A stretch of 64,000 nt of DNA. It comes from CAWCUZ01 sp963798795. Its GTDB lineage: Bacteria > Acidobacteriota > Vicinamibacteria > Vicinamibacterales > SCN-69-37. The number at the start of each line of letters is the position of its first letter. Within the stretch, counting starts at the first letter, position 1. Shown here piece after piece: positions 23,467 through 35,007 of this stretch. The notes under the pieces are model-generated. The model searched no databases. It was not told the origin of the DNA and was given only the letters and a program-made list of their open reading frames with translations. The translations under genes and the position numbers were made by a program. Location: NCBI GenBank assembly GCA_963798795.1, contig CAWCUZ010000001.1, positions 62,001 through 126,000 of the forward strand. The letters run 5' to 3'.

Positions 23467-25463
23467 ATGGCCGAACGGAACGAGTCTGGTAGCATGGCGG
23501 ACCTGGCGCCGCACGATCGACCGCGCGAAAAGCTGTCGCGCGCCGGCGTCTTCGCCCTCGGTGACAACGAGTTGCTCGCGGTCCTCATCGGCCACGGCAC
23601 GTCGGGTGCCGGCGCCCTCACGCTCGCGAACCGGCTGCTGGCCGCCGCCGGCGGCCCGGCCGGCCTCACGCGCCTCGGTCACGACCACCTCGCCCGTCAG
23701 CCCGGCATCGGCGCGGCGGTGGCCGGACGCATCCTGGCCGGCATCGAACTCGGCCGGCGCACGCTCATGCAGCCGACCGAGCCCCGGCCGCAGTTCCTGT
23801 CGCCCGCCGAGGCCGGCGAGTTTCTGCTGCCGCTCTACGGCGCCTCGGCCGTCGAGCGGTTCGGCGTCGTCCTGCTCGACGCGCGCAACCGGCTCATCGA
23901 GGTCCGGCTGCTCACGACCGGGTCGGTCGACATCAGCGTCGCGCTGCCGCGCGACGTCTTCCGCGTGGCGCTCCTGGCGCGCGCCGCGGGCGTCATTCTG
24001 TTCCACAATCATCCGTCGGGCGACGCCAGGCCGAGCGGGGACGACCGGGAACTCACGCGGCGGTTCGCCGACGCGGGACGCGTGATGGGGATCGAGGTGC
24101 TCGATCACCTGATCCTGACGCACAGCCAGTACCTGTTCGCTCAAGGAATGGGAGCGCCGCACATGTCGCGTGTGATGTACCTGGACGGATTTGCCGGCGC
24201 CGCCGGCGACATGGTGCTCGGCGCGCTGCTCGACGCCGGGCTGCCGGCCGAGGAGCTGCGCCGCGCCCTCGGCAGCCTGAGCGTCGGCCACGAGCTGCGC
24301 ATCACGCGCGTCCAGCGCGCCGGAATCTCGGCCACGCGCGTGGAGGTGGGCGAGGCGCCCGCCCACGACCACGCGCACGCCGCCGATCACGATCCGGGTG
24401 ACCACCACCATCATGGTCCCGATGACCGGATGCCGCCGCATTCGCCGCACGCGGCCCACACGCGCGGCGGGCACGGCCACCGATCGTTGACCGAGATTGC
24501 CGATCTGATCGGCAAGTCAGCCCTGTCGGCGGCGGGCAAGACGCGCGCCGTCGCGCTGTTCCAGCGCCTCGCCGAGGCCGAGGCGGCCATCCACGGCATG
24601 CCCGTCTCCAAGGTCCACCTGCACGAAGTCGGTGCCCTCGACTCCATCATCGACATCGTCGGTGCGGTGTTCGCGTTCGAATGGTTCGGCATCACGGACA
24701 TCGTCGCGTCGCCCCTCAATGTCGGCGGCGGCATGGTGACCATGGCCCACGGGACGTTTCCCGTGCCCGCGCCGGCCACGCTCCGCCTGCTGGGCGGCGC
24801 GCCCATCTACGGCAGCGGCGTGCAGACCGAACTGCTCACGCCGACCGGCGCCCTCCTCATCTCGGGCTATGCGACCAGGTTCGGGCCGGTTCCCGAAATG
24901 ACGGTCGACCGCATCGGGTACGGCGCCGGGACCCGCGAGCTCGACCCGCTGCCCAACGTCCTCCGCGTGCTGGTGGGACACCGGCGCGGCCAGCCGGCCC
25001 GCCGCACGGGCGACGAGACCGTGCTGAAGATCGAGTGCGAGATCGATGACATGAGCCCGCAACTGTTCGGGCCCGTCACCGACCGGCTGATGGCGTCCGG
25101 CGTGCTCGACGTGTTCCTGACGCCGATCCAGATGAAGAAGGGCCGGCCCGGCACGCTGCTGACGGTCCTGGCGCCCCCGCCCGGCGCGACGCCGTCTGCG
25201 ACCTCCTCTTCCGCGAGACGACGACGATTGGCGTGCGGATCGAGGAGGTCTGGCGCGAAACGCTCGAGCGCCGCTGGGAGGAGGTCGCGATCGAGGGTGG
25301 CGTCGTCCGCATGAAGGTCGCGGGCCGGCGTGGCGAAGTGCTCAATGCCGTCCCGGAGTTCGAGGACTGCCTGCGCCTGGCCGTCACCACCGGCCGCCCC
25401 GTCAAGACCGTGCAGGCCGACGCGATGCGCGCCTGGATGGACCGTGGGCGGGATCGGTTGTAG
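23467..25463 (+). CDS. RadC/JAB-domain protein fused in frame to nickel-insertion protein LarC (one apparent frameshift)
   Basis: One uninterrupted frame encodes two families. Residues 1 to about 227 are RadC-like: LSRAGVFALGDNELLAVLIG, a helix-hairpin-helix region, and the JAMM metal site VILFHNHPSGDARPSGDD, ending IEVLDHLILTHSQYLFAQGM. Without a stop, LarC begins at MSRVMYLDGFAGAAGDMVLG (ATG near 24163). LarC makes the nickel pincer cofactor of lactate racemase by CTP-dependent cyclometallation. Here it has a His-rich loop (HAADHDPGDHHHHGPDD), HLHEVGALDSIIDIVGAVFA and ELLTPTGALLISGYATRFG. A one-base shift near 25183 joins the C-terminal DLLFRETTTIGVRIEEVWRE. The fusion is either real or a lost stop codon; both domains look complete. 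Start could be 23467 or the ATG at 23494. Confidence 0.7.
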
Positions 25464-25474
25464 ATCTCTCCGGA

Positions 25475-25532
25475 TGGAGCGCCGGGTCTCCAGACCCGGC
25501 GGCGTCCCCGGGTCTGAAGACCCGGGGCTCCA
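25475..25532. repeat. Composite palindrome, two GC hairpins inside TGGAGC/GCTCCA ends
   Basis: TGGAGC at 25475 and GCTCCA ending at 25532 enclose two strong hairpins: GCCGGGTCT/AGACCCGGC at 25481-25500 with a 2-base loop, and CCCCGGGTCT/AGACCCGGGG at 25506-25527. A second copy of this arrangement is at 60842-60901 and a partial copy at 59081-59106. It lies between larC and metG, where it could end transcription of the first. The shared architecture suggests a REP-like or miniature mobile element. Confidence 0.7.
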
Positions 25533-25571
25533 TTCAGCGGAACGTCGAGCAGACTACAATCATCGTTTCCA

Positions 25572-27137
25572 ATGCCCCGCTACTACCTGACGACCGCGAT
25601 CGACTACGTCAACAACCGCCCGCACCTCGGGACGGCGTACGAGAAGATTGCCGCCGACGTCATCGCGCGCTACAAGCGGCTCGCCGGCTTCGACGTCCGG
25701 TTCGTCATGGGCAACGACGAGCACTCGCAGAACGTCTTCCGGCGGGCGCGCGAGAGCGGGCTCGATCCGCTGGCGTACTGCGACCGGATGGAAGGCGAGT
25801 TCCGCGCCGTCTGGTCGCGGCTGGACATCTCGTTCGACGACTTCATCCGCACGACCGAGCCGCGCCACCGGCGCGCCGTCGAGACGCTCGTGCAGCGGTC
25901 GCTTCGACGCCGGCGACATCTACGAGGGCATGTACGAGGGCTGGTACTGCGTCTCCTGCGAGGCGTTCAAACCGGAGAAGGACCTCGTCGAGGGCCGGTG
26001 TCCGATCCACCAGCGCGAAGCCGGAGTGGATCAAGGAACGCAACTACTTCTTCCGCCTGTCGCGGTACCGCGAGCGCCTGCTCGCGCACTACCGCGAACA
26101 CCCGGCGTTCGTCGAGCCGGAGCCGCGGCGCAACGAGATGCTGCGGCTGATCGAGGCGGGCCTCGACGACATCTCGGTCAGCCGCGCCGGCCAGGCCTGG
26201 GGCATTCCGCTGCCGTTCGACCCGGCCAGCGTCGTGTACGTCTGGTACGACGCGCTCATCAACTACGTCGCGGCCGTTGGCTACGGATCGGACGACGCGC
26301 TGTTCGAGACCGTGGTGGCCGGCGGACCTGCACGTGATCGGCAAGGACATCACGCGCTTCCACTGCGTCGTTTGGCCGGCGATGCTGATGAGCGCGGGGC
26401 TGCCGCTGCCGCGACAGGTCTTCGGCCACGGCTGGGTGCTGACCAAAGGCCAGAAGATGAGCAAGTCGCTCGGCACGTCGCTCGATCCGCTCGACGCCGC
26501 CGAGCGCGCTCGGCCCCGATCCGTTGCGGCTGTACCTGGCGAAGGAGGTCGTCTTCGGGTCCGACGGCGACTTCACCTGGGACCGGTTCGAGGAGAAGTA
26601 CAACGTCGATCTGGCGAACAACCTCGGCAATCTCGTCAATCGCGTGACGGCCATGGCCGAGCGGTATCGCGGCGGGGCCGTTCGGGGCCCGGGCGCGCGG
26701 CCCGAGAAGCTGCGCGGCGGCCGCCGACGACCTGACGCGCCGCTATCGCGACGCGATGGATGGGCTGGCGCTGGAGGGCGCCTGCGCGGCGGCGTTCCGC
26801 CTCGTGGACGCCACCAACGAGTTCATCGCCTCGAGCGAGCCGTGGGTGCTGGCACGCGACGAGGCGTCGCGCGGCCGTCTCGACGCCGTGCTGTGGGATG
26901 CGGCCGAGGGGCTGCGGATTGCCGCGGTGCTGCTGGCTCCGGTCATGCCGGCGTCGGCCAGCGAGATCCTGGCCCGCCTCGGCGTCCCGTCCGACGCGTC
27001 GCCGGCCTCCGCCTGCCGGCCGATGTCGGCTGGCGCGCCGACGGCGAACGGCGTCGTGCGGCGGCGCCACGCGCATGTGGCCGCGTCTCGAGACCCGGCG
27101 AGACATCTTCCGTGACGCACGAAGGAGACTGCCGTGA
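25572..27137 (+). CDS. metG: Methionyl-tRNA synthetase, catalytic subunit (several apparent frameshifts)
   Basis: Charges tRNA-Met with methionine. From ATG 25572 the protein starts MPRYYLTTAIDYVNNRPHLG, with the class I HIGH-like site (RPHLG) and FVMGNDEHSQNVFRRA. Removing single bases near 25900, 26016, 26311, 26508 and 26714 joins AGDIYEGMYEGWYCVSCEAF, PEWIKERNYFFRLSRYRERL, WYDALINYVAAVGYG, GKDITRFHCVVWPAMLM and GHGWVLTKGQKMSKSLGTSL (KMSKS), then an anticodon-binding domain ending WPRLETRRDIFRDAR. Further shifts lie near 27000. The protein has no fused tRNA-binding domain; that is the next gene, whose GTG overlaps this stop. An essential gene with this many single-base shifts indicates sequence error. 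Confidence 0.88.
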
Positions 27138-27553
27138 CCGACCAATCGAAACCCGACCCGACCCCGCCGGCCGCCTCCGCCCCGCGCCGCGCCGACGTTT
27201 CGCCGCCGGCGCGCCCGGAGGGCGGCGAGCGTCTGTCGATCGACGAGTTCATGAAGATCGATCTGCGCGTCGCGCGGGTGCTCGCGGCCGAGCGCGTGCC
27301 GAACTCGCAGAAACTCATGAAGCTCGAGATCGACCTGGGCCGCGAGCAGCGGACGATCGTGGCCGGCATCGCCGAGGCCTACGAGGCCGACGCCCTCGTC
27401 GGCCGTCCATCGTGGTCGTGGCCAACCTGAAGCCCGCCAAGCTGATGGGGATCGAATCGAACGGCATGGTGCTGGCGGCCAGCCCCGAGGGCGGCAAGCC
27501 GATGCTGGTCGGCGTTCGATCGGCCGCCGGCCCCGGGCACGCGGGTGCGGTAG
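27134..27553 (+). CDS. tRNA-binding subunit of methionyl-tRNA synthetase (Trbp111/CsaA-like, two apparent frameshifts)
   Basis: A protein of about 139 residues with an OB fold that binds tRNA and helps MetG. After a proline/alanine-rich linker the domain starts LSIDEFMKIDLRVARVLAAE, followed by LMKLEIDLGREQRTIVAGIA. A shift near 27407 leads to VVVANLKPAKLMGIESNGMV and VLAASPEGGKPMLVGV, and one near 27516 gives DRPPAPGTRVR and a TAG stop at 27551-27553. The GTG start at 27134 overlaps the metG stop (GTGA). In many bacteria this domain is the C-terminus of MetG; here it is a separate, translationally coupled gene. Confidence 0.82.
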
Positions 27554-27561
27554 TGCCCCGC

Positions 27562-28454
27562 GTGATCGACTCGCACTGTCACCTGGCGGACGAGGCGTTC
27601 GTCGTCGACCTGGCGGCCGTGGTCGCGCGCGCGCGCGACGCGGGACTGGCGGGCGCGCTGTGCATCCTGTCGGCGGACGAACCCGACGAAGTCGGGCGCG
27701 CCGCGGGCGTCTTGCGATCGCCTGGTCGGCCGTGCGCTTTGCGGCCGGCATCCATCCCCATCGAGCCGGGGCCCTATGCCGGGCGTGTGGCCGAGCGGCG
27801 GCCGCCGTCCGGCAGGCCGCGCGCGAGACGGACGCGGTGGCGGTCGGCGAGATCGGACTCGACTACCACTACGATTCGCCCCTCGGGACGTCCAGCGCGA
27901 CGTCTTCGCCGCGCAGGTCGCGCTCGCGGTCGATCTCGGATCGTCCGGTCGTGATTCACACGCGCGAGGCGACCGACGACACGCTGGATCTCATCCGGCG
28001 AGGCCGGGCCGGGCCGCGTCCGCGGCGTGATGCACTGCTTCACCGGCACGCCGGACGAGGCGCGCCAGGCGCTCGACCTCGGGTTCCACATCTCGTTTGC
28101 CGGCATCGTCACGTTCCCGAAGGCGGACGCGCTGCGCGACGTCGCGCGCGTTCGTGCCCGACGACCGCGCTGCTGGTGGAGACGGACGCGCCGTTTCTGG
28201 CGCCCGTGCCGCATCGCGGGCAAGCGCAACGAGCCCGCCTGGGTGGTCCGACACGCTGGCGCGGCTCGCCGCGCTGCAGGGCTGGACGGTCGATCGACGC
28301 CGCGGCGCCGCATTGCAGAGAACTTCGCGACGCTGTTCCGCCCGAACGACGAGGCTGCTTCGCGATGCGCCGTCGCGTTGACACCCCGCGAAACCTATGG
28401 TCTGATTCACGCAGGTTTCCGCAGCGGTGAGCTCTGCAGGCGAGACCAGCCACC

Positions 28455-28458
<4 letters not shown>
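27562..28458 (+). CDS. tatD: TatD-family metal-dependent hydrolase (multiple apparent frameshifts)
   Basis: A TIM-barrel amidohydrolase-type deoxyribonuclease of the TatD/YcfH family. GTG 27562 gives MIDSHCHLADEAFVVDLAAV with the metal ligands HxH. Later segments in shifted frames are RFAAGIHPH, AVGEIGLDYHYD (metal-binding glutamate), PVVIHTREATDDTLDLIR, GVMHCFTGTPDEARQALDLG, HISFAGIVTFPKADALRDVA, LLVETDAPFLAPVPHRG and NEPAWVV, the usual TatD order. At least six single-base shifts break it, within the error-rich stretch at 25.1-30.8 kb. The assumed end is the TGA at 28456-28458 that overlaps the GTG of the next gene; the last 50 residues are uncertain. Such genes commonly follow metG. Confidence 0.82.
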
Positions 28459-29464
<1,006 letters not shown>

Positions 29465-29495
29465 CGCCCGCCCGCCGCGGCGCGCGCCGACGCCC

Positions 29496-31542
29496 ATGCC
29501 GCCGGACCCTGCCATGACCCCGGCCCAGCGGGTCGCGGACCTCCGCGACCGGATTCGGCACCACGAAGAGCGCTACTACGTCCACGACGCGCCCGAGATT
29601 CCGGACGCCGAGTTCGACGCGCTCATGCGCGAGCTGCGCGGCCTCGAAGCCGCGCACCCCGAGCTGCAGGATCCCGCCTCGCCCACCCAGCGGGTCGGCG
29701 GCCGGCCCGCCGAGGGTTCGAGGCCGTGGAGCACCTCGTGCCGATGCTCAGCCTCGACAACGCGTACGCGGAGGCCGAGCTGCACGGAGTTTCACGCGCG
29801 CATCTGCCGCGCGCTCGACCAGCCGCCCGACGCCCCGCTGCCGTACGTGGCGGAGCTGAAGATCGACGGCCTCAGCATCGCGCTGACCTACGGGCAGGGC
29901 AGGCTGGCGCGGGGCGTGACGCGCGGCGACGGCGTCCGGGGCGAGGACGTCACGCCCAACGTGCGCGTCATTCGCGCCATTCCGCTGGCTCTCCGGAAAC
30001 CCGGCCAGGCACCGCCGCTCGTCGAAATTCGCGGCGAGGTCTACCTGCCGCGGCCGGCCTTCGCCCGCATGAACGCGGAGCGCGAGGCGGCCGGCGAGCC
30101 GCCGTTCGCGAATCCGCGCAATGCCGCCGCCGGCGCGATCCGGACCCTCGACCCGGCCGCCGTCGCGCGGCGGGGACTGCGTGCCTTCGCCTATCAGATC
30201 GTCGTGCCGGCCGGTGCCGATCGGCCCGCGGACACGCACGCCGAAGCGCTCGAGACGCTCGCCGGGTGGGGACTGCCGGTGGAGCCGCACTGGCAGCGGT
30301 GCGCCGGCCTCGAGGAGGTGATGGCGTACTGCCGCCGCTGGCACGACGAGCGCCGGAGTCTCGCCTTCGAAACCGACGGCGTCGTCATCAAGATCGACGA
30401 CCTCGCATTGCGCGAGCGGCTTGGCGCCACGGCGAAGTTCCCCCGCTGGGCGGTCGCCTTCAAGTTTCCGGCCGAGCAGGCGACGACCCGGCTCCTCCGC
30501 ATCGACACGAACGTCGGCCGCACCGGGGCCGTCACGCCGTTCGCGGTGCTCGAGCCGGTGCGCCTGTCGGGCACCGTCGTCTCGCTCGCCACGCTCCACA
30601 ACGCCGAGGAGGTCGCGCGCCGCGACATGCGCGACGGCGACCTGGTCGTCATCGAGAAGGGCGGCGACATCATTCCCAAGGTGATCGGTCCGGTCCTGCG
30701 CGAGGGCGAGCCGCGCGCCGATCCGTGGCAGATGCCTTCGACCTGCCGGTTCTGCGGCAGCGATCTCGGTGAAACCGGACGACGAGGTCGTGTGGCGGTG
30801 CGAGAACGTCTCGTGTCCGGCGCGCATCCGACGCGGCCTCGAGCATTTCGCGTCCCGGCGCGCGATGAACATCGAAGGACTCGGCGAGTCGCTGGCCGAT
30901 CAGCTCGTGTCGTCCGGCCTGGTGAAAGACTACGCGGACCTGTACGCCCTCACGGTCGAGCAGTTTGCCGCGCTCGAACGGATGGGGCAGAAGTCGGCGG
31001 CCAACCTGGTCGCACAAATCGACGGCAGCCGCGACGCGGCGCTGGCGCGCGTCGTGTACGCCATCGGCATCCGCCACGTGGGTGAGGGCGGCGCCCGCGC
31101 TCTCGCGACGGCGTTCCGCACGATGCCGGCCCTCCGAGCGGCATCGCGCGAGGCGCTCGAGGCGGTGCCCGAGGTCGGCCCGATCGTGGCCGATTCGGTC
31201 CGAACCTTCCTGGACGAGCCGCGCAATCGGCGGCTGCTCGACCGGCTCGCGGCGGCGGGGCTGGCGATGGAGCAGCCAGTCCCGGCGGCGGCCGCCTCCG
31301 CTCGGGCCCTGGCGGGCGAGACGTTCGTCATCACCGGCACGCTCGCGTCGATGAGTCGCGAAGAGGCGGCCGCGGCCATCGAAGCGCTTGGCGGCAAAGT
31401 CAGTTCGTCGGTCAGCCGAAAGACTACATGGCTCGTGGTCGGCGCCGACCCGGGCAGCAAGCGTGCCAGGGCGGAGTCGCTCGGCGTGCGCACCCTCGAT
31501 GAGGCGCAGTTTCGGGCGCATATAATGAAAGAGACGCCGTAA
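29496..31542 (+). CDS. ligA: NAD-dependent DNA ligase (three apparent frameshifts)
   Basis: Seals nicks during replication and repair using NAD+. The N-terminal Ia domain has RIRHHEERYYVHDAPEIPDA; the adenylation site lysine is in YVAELKIDGLSIALTYGQGR (KxDG). The OB, zinc and helix-hairpin-helix parts follow: GRTGAVTPFAVLEPVRLSGT, CRFCGSDL with CENVSCPARI (four cysteines), RAMNIEGLGESLADQL; a C-terminal BRCT domain (ALAGETFVITGTLASMSREE) ends at a TAA at 31540-31542. Shifts near 29715 (a missing base), 29786 and 30768 must be corrected. The start may be ATG 29496 or ATG 29514. Full length is about 680 residues, as expected. Confidence 0.92.
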
Positions 31543-31546
31543 CCAT

Positions 31547-33050
31547 ATGTCGCGCAGTGCGTTACCGATCATCGGCCTGACGGGGGCCGCCAGTTTCCTG
31601 CTGGGGCTCGTCGCCTCGTCCTCACGCCCCGCCGAGATGGGCGGCATCGTCGGCGTGCGCCAGCCTGTCGCCGCGGTCGAGCCGCTCGTGGTGTCCACGT
31701 CTCCGCCGGTCGCGCCGTCCGTCGAGCCGGCGGCCGGCGGTCCAGGCGTCGATTTTGCGTCCGTCGCGGCGAGCCTGAACGCCGCGGTCGTCAACGTGGA
31801 CGCCGCCGCGCGGGGCTCCGACGATCGCAGCCGGCTACCGCGCTGGCGCCGCGACCTTGGCGATGACGAAGGCGCGCCGCGCGAGGGCTCCGGGTGCGGC
31901 TTCATCATCGACCCGACGGGCTACATCCTCACCAACCACCACGTCGTCGACGGGGCCGACCGCATTACGGTGACGCTCGGCGACGGGCGTTCGTTCACGG
32001 CGACGGTGGTCGGCGTCGATCCGGCGATCGACGTGGCGCTGCTGCACATCAGCGCGCGCGATCCGCTGCCCGTGGCGCCGCTCGGCGATTCGGACACGTT
32101 GCGCGTGGGCGAGTGGGTGTGCGCCATCGGCAATCCGCTGGGCTACGTCCATTCGGTGACGGTCGGTGTGGTGAGCTTCCTCGGGCGCAAGCTCTTCGAC
32201 CCGAGCCTCGACGCGTTCATCCAGACGGACGCCGCCATCAGCTTCGGGAACAGCGGCGGCCCGCTCATCAACCGGCACGGGCAGGTGGTCGGCATCACGA
32301 CCGCGATCAGCGCGCAGGCGTCGAACATCGGCTTTGCGATTCCGATTTCGCAGGTGATGGACATCCTGCCGCAGTTGCAGACGCGCGGCCGGGTCTCGCG
32401 CGGCTATATCGGCGTCGGTTTGACCAATCTCTCGCCGTCGCTGCGCCGGGCGCTCGGCTTCGGGCCGGCGCATGGCGCGCTCGTGCAGGACATCACGGCC
32501 GACATGCCGGCCGAGCGGGCCGGCCTGCGCGCCTACGACCTGGTGACTGGCGCCGACGGCCAGCCGATCGCGTCGGACGACGAGCTGATTCGGCACATCT
32601 CGGCCCGCCAGCCGGGCACGGTGGCACGCCTGCAGGTGTGGCGCGACGGCACGACCCGCGAGTTCCAGGTGAAGCTCGGCGAGCGGCCGCCCACGCAGAC
32701 GCGGACCAGCCCGGCCGATCTCGGCGTCCGGCCCGCGGTGCACGACGATGCGCCGCTCGGCCTGAAGGTGCGCGAGATTCGATCGGCAGACCGGCCAGCG
32801 GCTCGGCCTTCCGGAGTCGATGACCGGCGTGCTCGTGTCGAGCGTCGACCCGGCGGGTCCTGCGCGCCTGGCGCACGTCGAGACCGGCAACGTCGTCCTT
32901 GAAATCAACCGCCGCCGCGTGCGCTCGGTGGCCGACTACCGCGCCCTCGTCGCCGCGCTGGCGCCCGGCGAGCCGGTGGCGCTGTTCGTCTACGACCCGC
33001 GCCTCGATCAGCGCACGCTCTGCGCGGTCGTCGTCGATCCCAAATCATGA
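31547..33050 (+). CDS. HtrA/DegP-like periplasmic serine protease with two PDZ domains (one apparent frameshift)
   Basis: A trypsin-fold protease of about 500 residues acting in envelope protein quality control. The N-terminus has a hydrophobic signal or anchor (PIIGLTGAASFLLGLVA) and a low-complexity linker. The catalytic triad is visible: H in ILTNHHVVDGADRI, D in GVDPAIDVALLHI and S in AISFGNSGGPLINRHGQVVG. The first PDZ domain starts RGYIGVGLTNLSPSLRRALG. One extra base near 32780 separates the second PDZ domain, which continues DRQTGQRLGLPESMTGVLVS and NVVLEINRRRVRSVADYRAL. The stop overlaps the ATG of the response regulator (ATGA at 33047-33050), so the two are co-transcribed. Confidence 0.88.
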
Positions 33051-34432
33051 AGCCACGGATCCTCGTCGTCGACGACGAGCCCGCGATCCGCGACACGATG
33101 CGGATGATCCTCGAATACGACGGCTACGAGTGCCTGGTCGCGTCCGCGGGGCAGGAAGGCCTGACGATCGCGGACCGCGAGAACCCGGATCTGGTGTTCC
33201 TCGACATCAAGATGCCGGGGCTGGACGGCCTGGAAGTCCTCGGCCGCCTGCGCGGCCTCAACGAGTCGCTGCCGGTCGTCATCATCTCCGCGCACGGCAA
33301 CACCGCGACGGCGCTCGAAGCGGGCCGGCTCGGCGCCTTCCGGTTCATCGAGAAGCCGTTGTCGAAGGATTACGTGCTCGACGCCGTCCGCGAAGGGCTC
33401 GAGCTGGGAACCCTCCGCCGCGAGAACCGCCAGCTCCGATCGGCCCTCGAAACGCGCTACCAGCTGGTGGGCGAGAGCTCGTCGCTGCGCCAGATCATGG
33501 AGCAGGTGCGCCGCGCCGCGCCGACGAACGCCACCGTGCTGCTGCTCGGCGAGAGCGGGGTGGGCAAGGAGCTCATCGCGCGCGCGATCCACCGCAACAG
33601 CCTGCGCGCCAAGGAGCGATTCGTCCAGGTGAACTGCGCGGCGATTCCCGAGGAGCTGATCGAGTCGGAGCTGTTCGGCCACGAGCGCGGCGCGTTCACC
33701 GGTGCCACCGAGAAGCAGATCGGCAAGTTCGAGCTGGCCGACCGCGGCACCATCTTCCTGGACGAAGTGGGCGACATGAGCGCCAGGACGCAGGCCAAGG
33801 TGCTGCGCGTCCTCCAGGAGGGCGAAGTCGAGCGGCTCGGCTCGGCGCGGACGATCAAGGTGGACGTGCGCGTGATCGCCGCGACGAACAAGGACCTCGA
33901 GCACGAGATCGCCGACGGGCGCTTCCGCGAGGACCTCTACTTCCGCCTGAGCGTCATCCCCATTGCCGTACCGCCGCTGCGCGACCGGCTCGAGGACATC
34001 CCGGCGCTCATTCAGCACTTCGTCGCGCAGTTCAGCCGCGACAACAACCGGCGCCCGGCGCGCTTCTCGCCCGCGGCGCTCGAGGCGCTCAAGGGCGCGC
34101 GCTGGCGCGGCAACATCCGCGAGCTCCGCAACGTCGTCGAGCGGCTGCTCATCATGAGCGACCGCGACGTCATCGAGGCCGACGACGTGCGCGCGGTCGT
34201 GCGAACCGACGAGCACCCGGCGGGCGCGACGCTGGCGGGCGCGGCGGCCGCCGGGACGACGCCCGCCACCCTCCGCGAATTCAAGGAGGTGTCCGAGCGC
34301 TCGTTCCTGGTCGACAAGCTCCGCGAGTTCGGCTGGAACATCTCCAGGACCGCCGAAGTCATCGACACGCCCCGCAGCAATCTCTACAAGAAGCTGGAGC
34401 AGTACGGGATCAAGCAGGAGACGGACGGATAG
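33047..34432 (+). CDS. NtrC-family sigma54-dependent response regulator
   Basis: A 461-residue two-component regulator. The receiver domain (1 to about 120) has ILVVDDEPAIRDTMRMILEY with the acidic pocket, phosphoacceptor D in NPDLVFLDIKMPGLDGLEVL, T/S switch in VVIISAHGN and K in RFIEKPLSKD. The AAA+ domain has Walker A LLGESGVGKELIARAIH, the sigma54-contact loop ERGAFTGATEKQIG, Walker B GTIFLDEVGDM and the R-finger region. The C-terminus is a Fis-type helix-turn-helix (NISRTAEVIDTPRSNLYKKL). No histidine kinase gene is adjacent; coupling to the HtrA-like protease suggests an envelope-stress circuit, which is inference. The final residues precede a simple-repeat spacer and rnpB. Confidence 0.92.
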   Translation: MKPRILVVDDEPAIRDTMRMILEYDGYECLVASAGQEGLTIADRENPDLVFLDIKMPGLDGLEVLGRLRGLNESLPVVIISAHGNTATALEAGRLGAFRFIEKPLSKDYVLDAVREGLELGTLRRENRQLRSALETRYQLVGESSSLRQIMEQVRRAAPTNATVLLLGESGVGKELIARAIHRNSLRAKERFVQVNCAAIPEELIESELFGHERGAFTGATEKQIGKFELADRGTIFLDEVGDMSARTQAKVLRVLQEGEVERLGSARTIKVDVRVIAATNKDLEHEIADGRFREDLYFRLSVIPIAVPPLRDRLEDIPALIQHFVAQFSRDNNRRPARFSPAALEALKGARWRGNIRELRNVVERLLIMSDRDVIEADDVRAVVRTDEHPAGATLAGAAAAGTTPATLREFKEVSERSFLVDKLREFGWNISRTAEVIDTPRSNLYKKLEQYGIKQETDG

Positions 34433-34439
34433 GCCGGGC

Positions 34440-34492
34440 CCGCGAGTCGCGAATCAAGAATCAAGAATCAAGAATCAAGATTCAAGATTCGC
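34440..34492. repeat. Short tandem array of AATCAAG units
   Basis: GAATCAA repeats four times (GCGAATCAAGAATCAAG and onward), then GATTCAA repeats twice in the sense of the partial complement. The block separates the regulator gene from rnpB. It resembles the arrays at 17041-17105 and 19403-19535 in unit size (6-8 bases) and intergenic position. Confidence 0.6.
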
Positions 34493-34519
34493 CCCCCGGC
34501 GCTGGTAAGATCGCGGTGT

Positions 34520-34962
34520 CCGTCGCAGCGGGCCAGATGACCGCCGTCTCGCCGAAGCCCGGTGGGCTTGTCTCGCCGGAGGGAGGCGGAGGGAGGAAAG
34601 TCCGAACTCCAGAGGGCAGTGCGCCGGGTAATCCCCGGTCGGGGCAACCCGAAGGAAAGTGGCACAGAAAACATACCGCCCGCCTGCGCTCTCGGCGCGT
34701 CGCGCCTCGAGCTATGGCGAGGTAAGGGTGAAAAGGTGCGGTAAGAGCGCACCGCGTCTGTCGTGAGACGGATGGCAGGCAAAACCCCGCACGGAGCAAG
34801 GCCAAATAGGGAGGCGTTTGAGGACGGCCCGTCCGAAGCCTCCGGGTAGGCCGCTCGAGCCCGCCAGCAATGCCGGGCCTAGAGGAATGGTCGTCACCTC
34901 GCCGACGCGCCGCAAGGCGCCGAGGCGGGGAACAGAATTCGGCTTACGGTCCGCTGCGACGG
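34520..34962 (+). ncRNA. rnpB: RNase P RNA, bacterial type A
   Basis: The catalytic RNA that trims tRNA 5' leaders. The 5' arm CCGTCGCAGCGG (34520-34531) is exactly complementary to the 3' arm CCGCTGCGACGG (34951-34962), giving helix P1. Conserved core segments are present in order: GAGGAAAGTCCGAACTCC, CCCGAAGGAAAGTGGCACAG, then AAGGGTGAAAAGGTGCGGTA, GGCAGGCAAAACCCCGCACG, GAGCAAGGCCAAATA, AGAGGAATGGTCGTCACC and ACAGAATTCGGCTTAC. These are universal RNase P sequence blocks, so identity is certain and the ends are good to a few bases. Short frames that cross the region are artefacts. Confidence 0.97.
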
Positions 34963-35007
34963 ACGCTGGTTTCCCTTCTCGGACGCCTGCCGGTACAATT
35001 CCGTCTC

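Noticed and set aside
34870..35007. Longer N-terminus for the epimerase starting inside rnpB
   Set aside because: The extra residues are translated RNase P RNA; the ATG at 35008 places the NAD-binding glycine motif at the N-terminus as usual.
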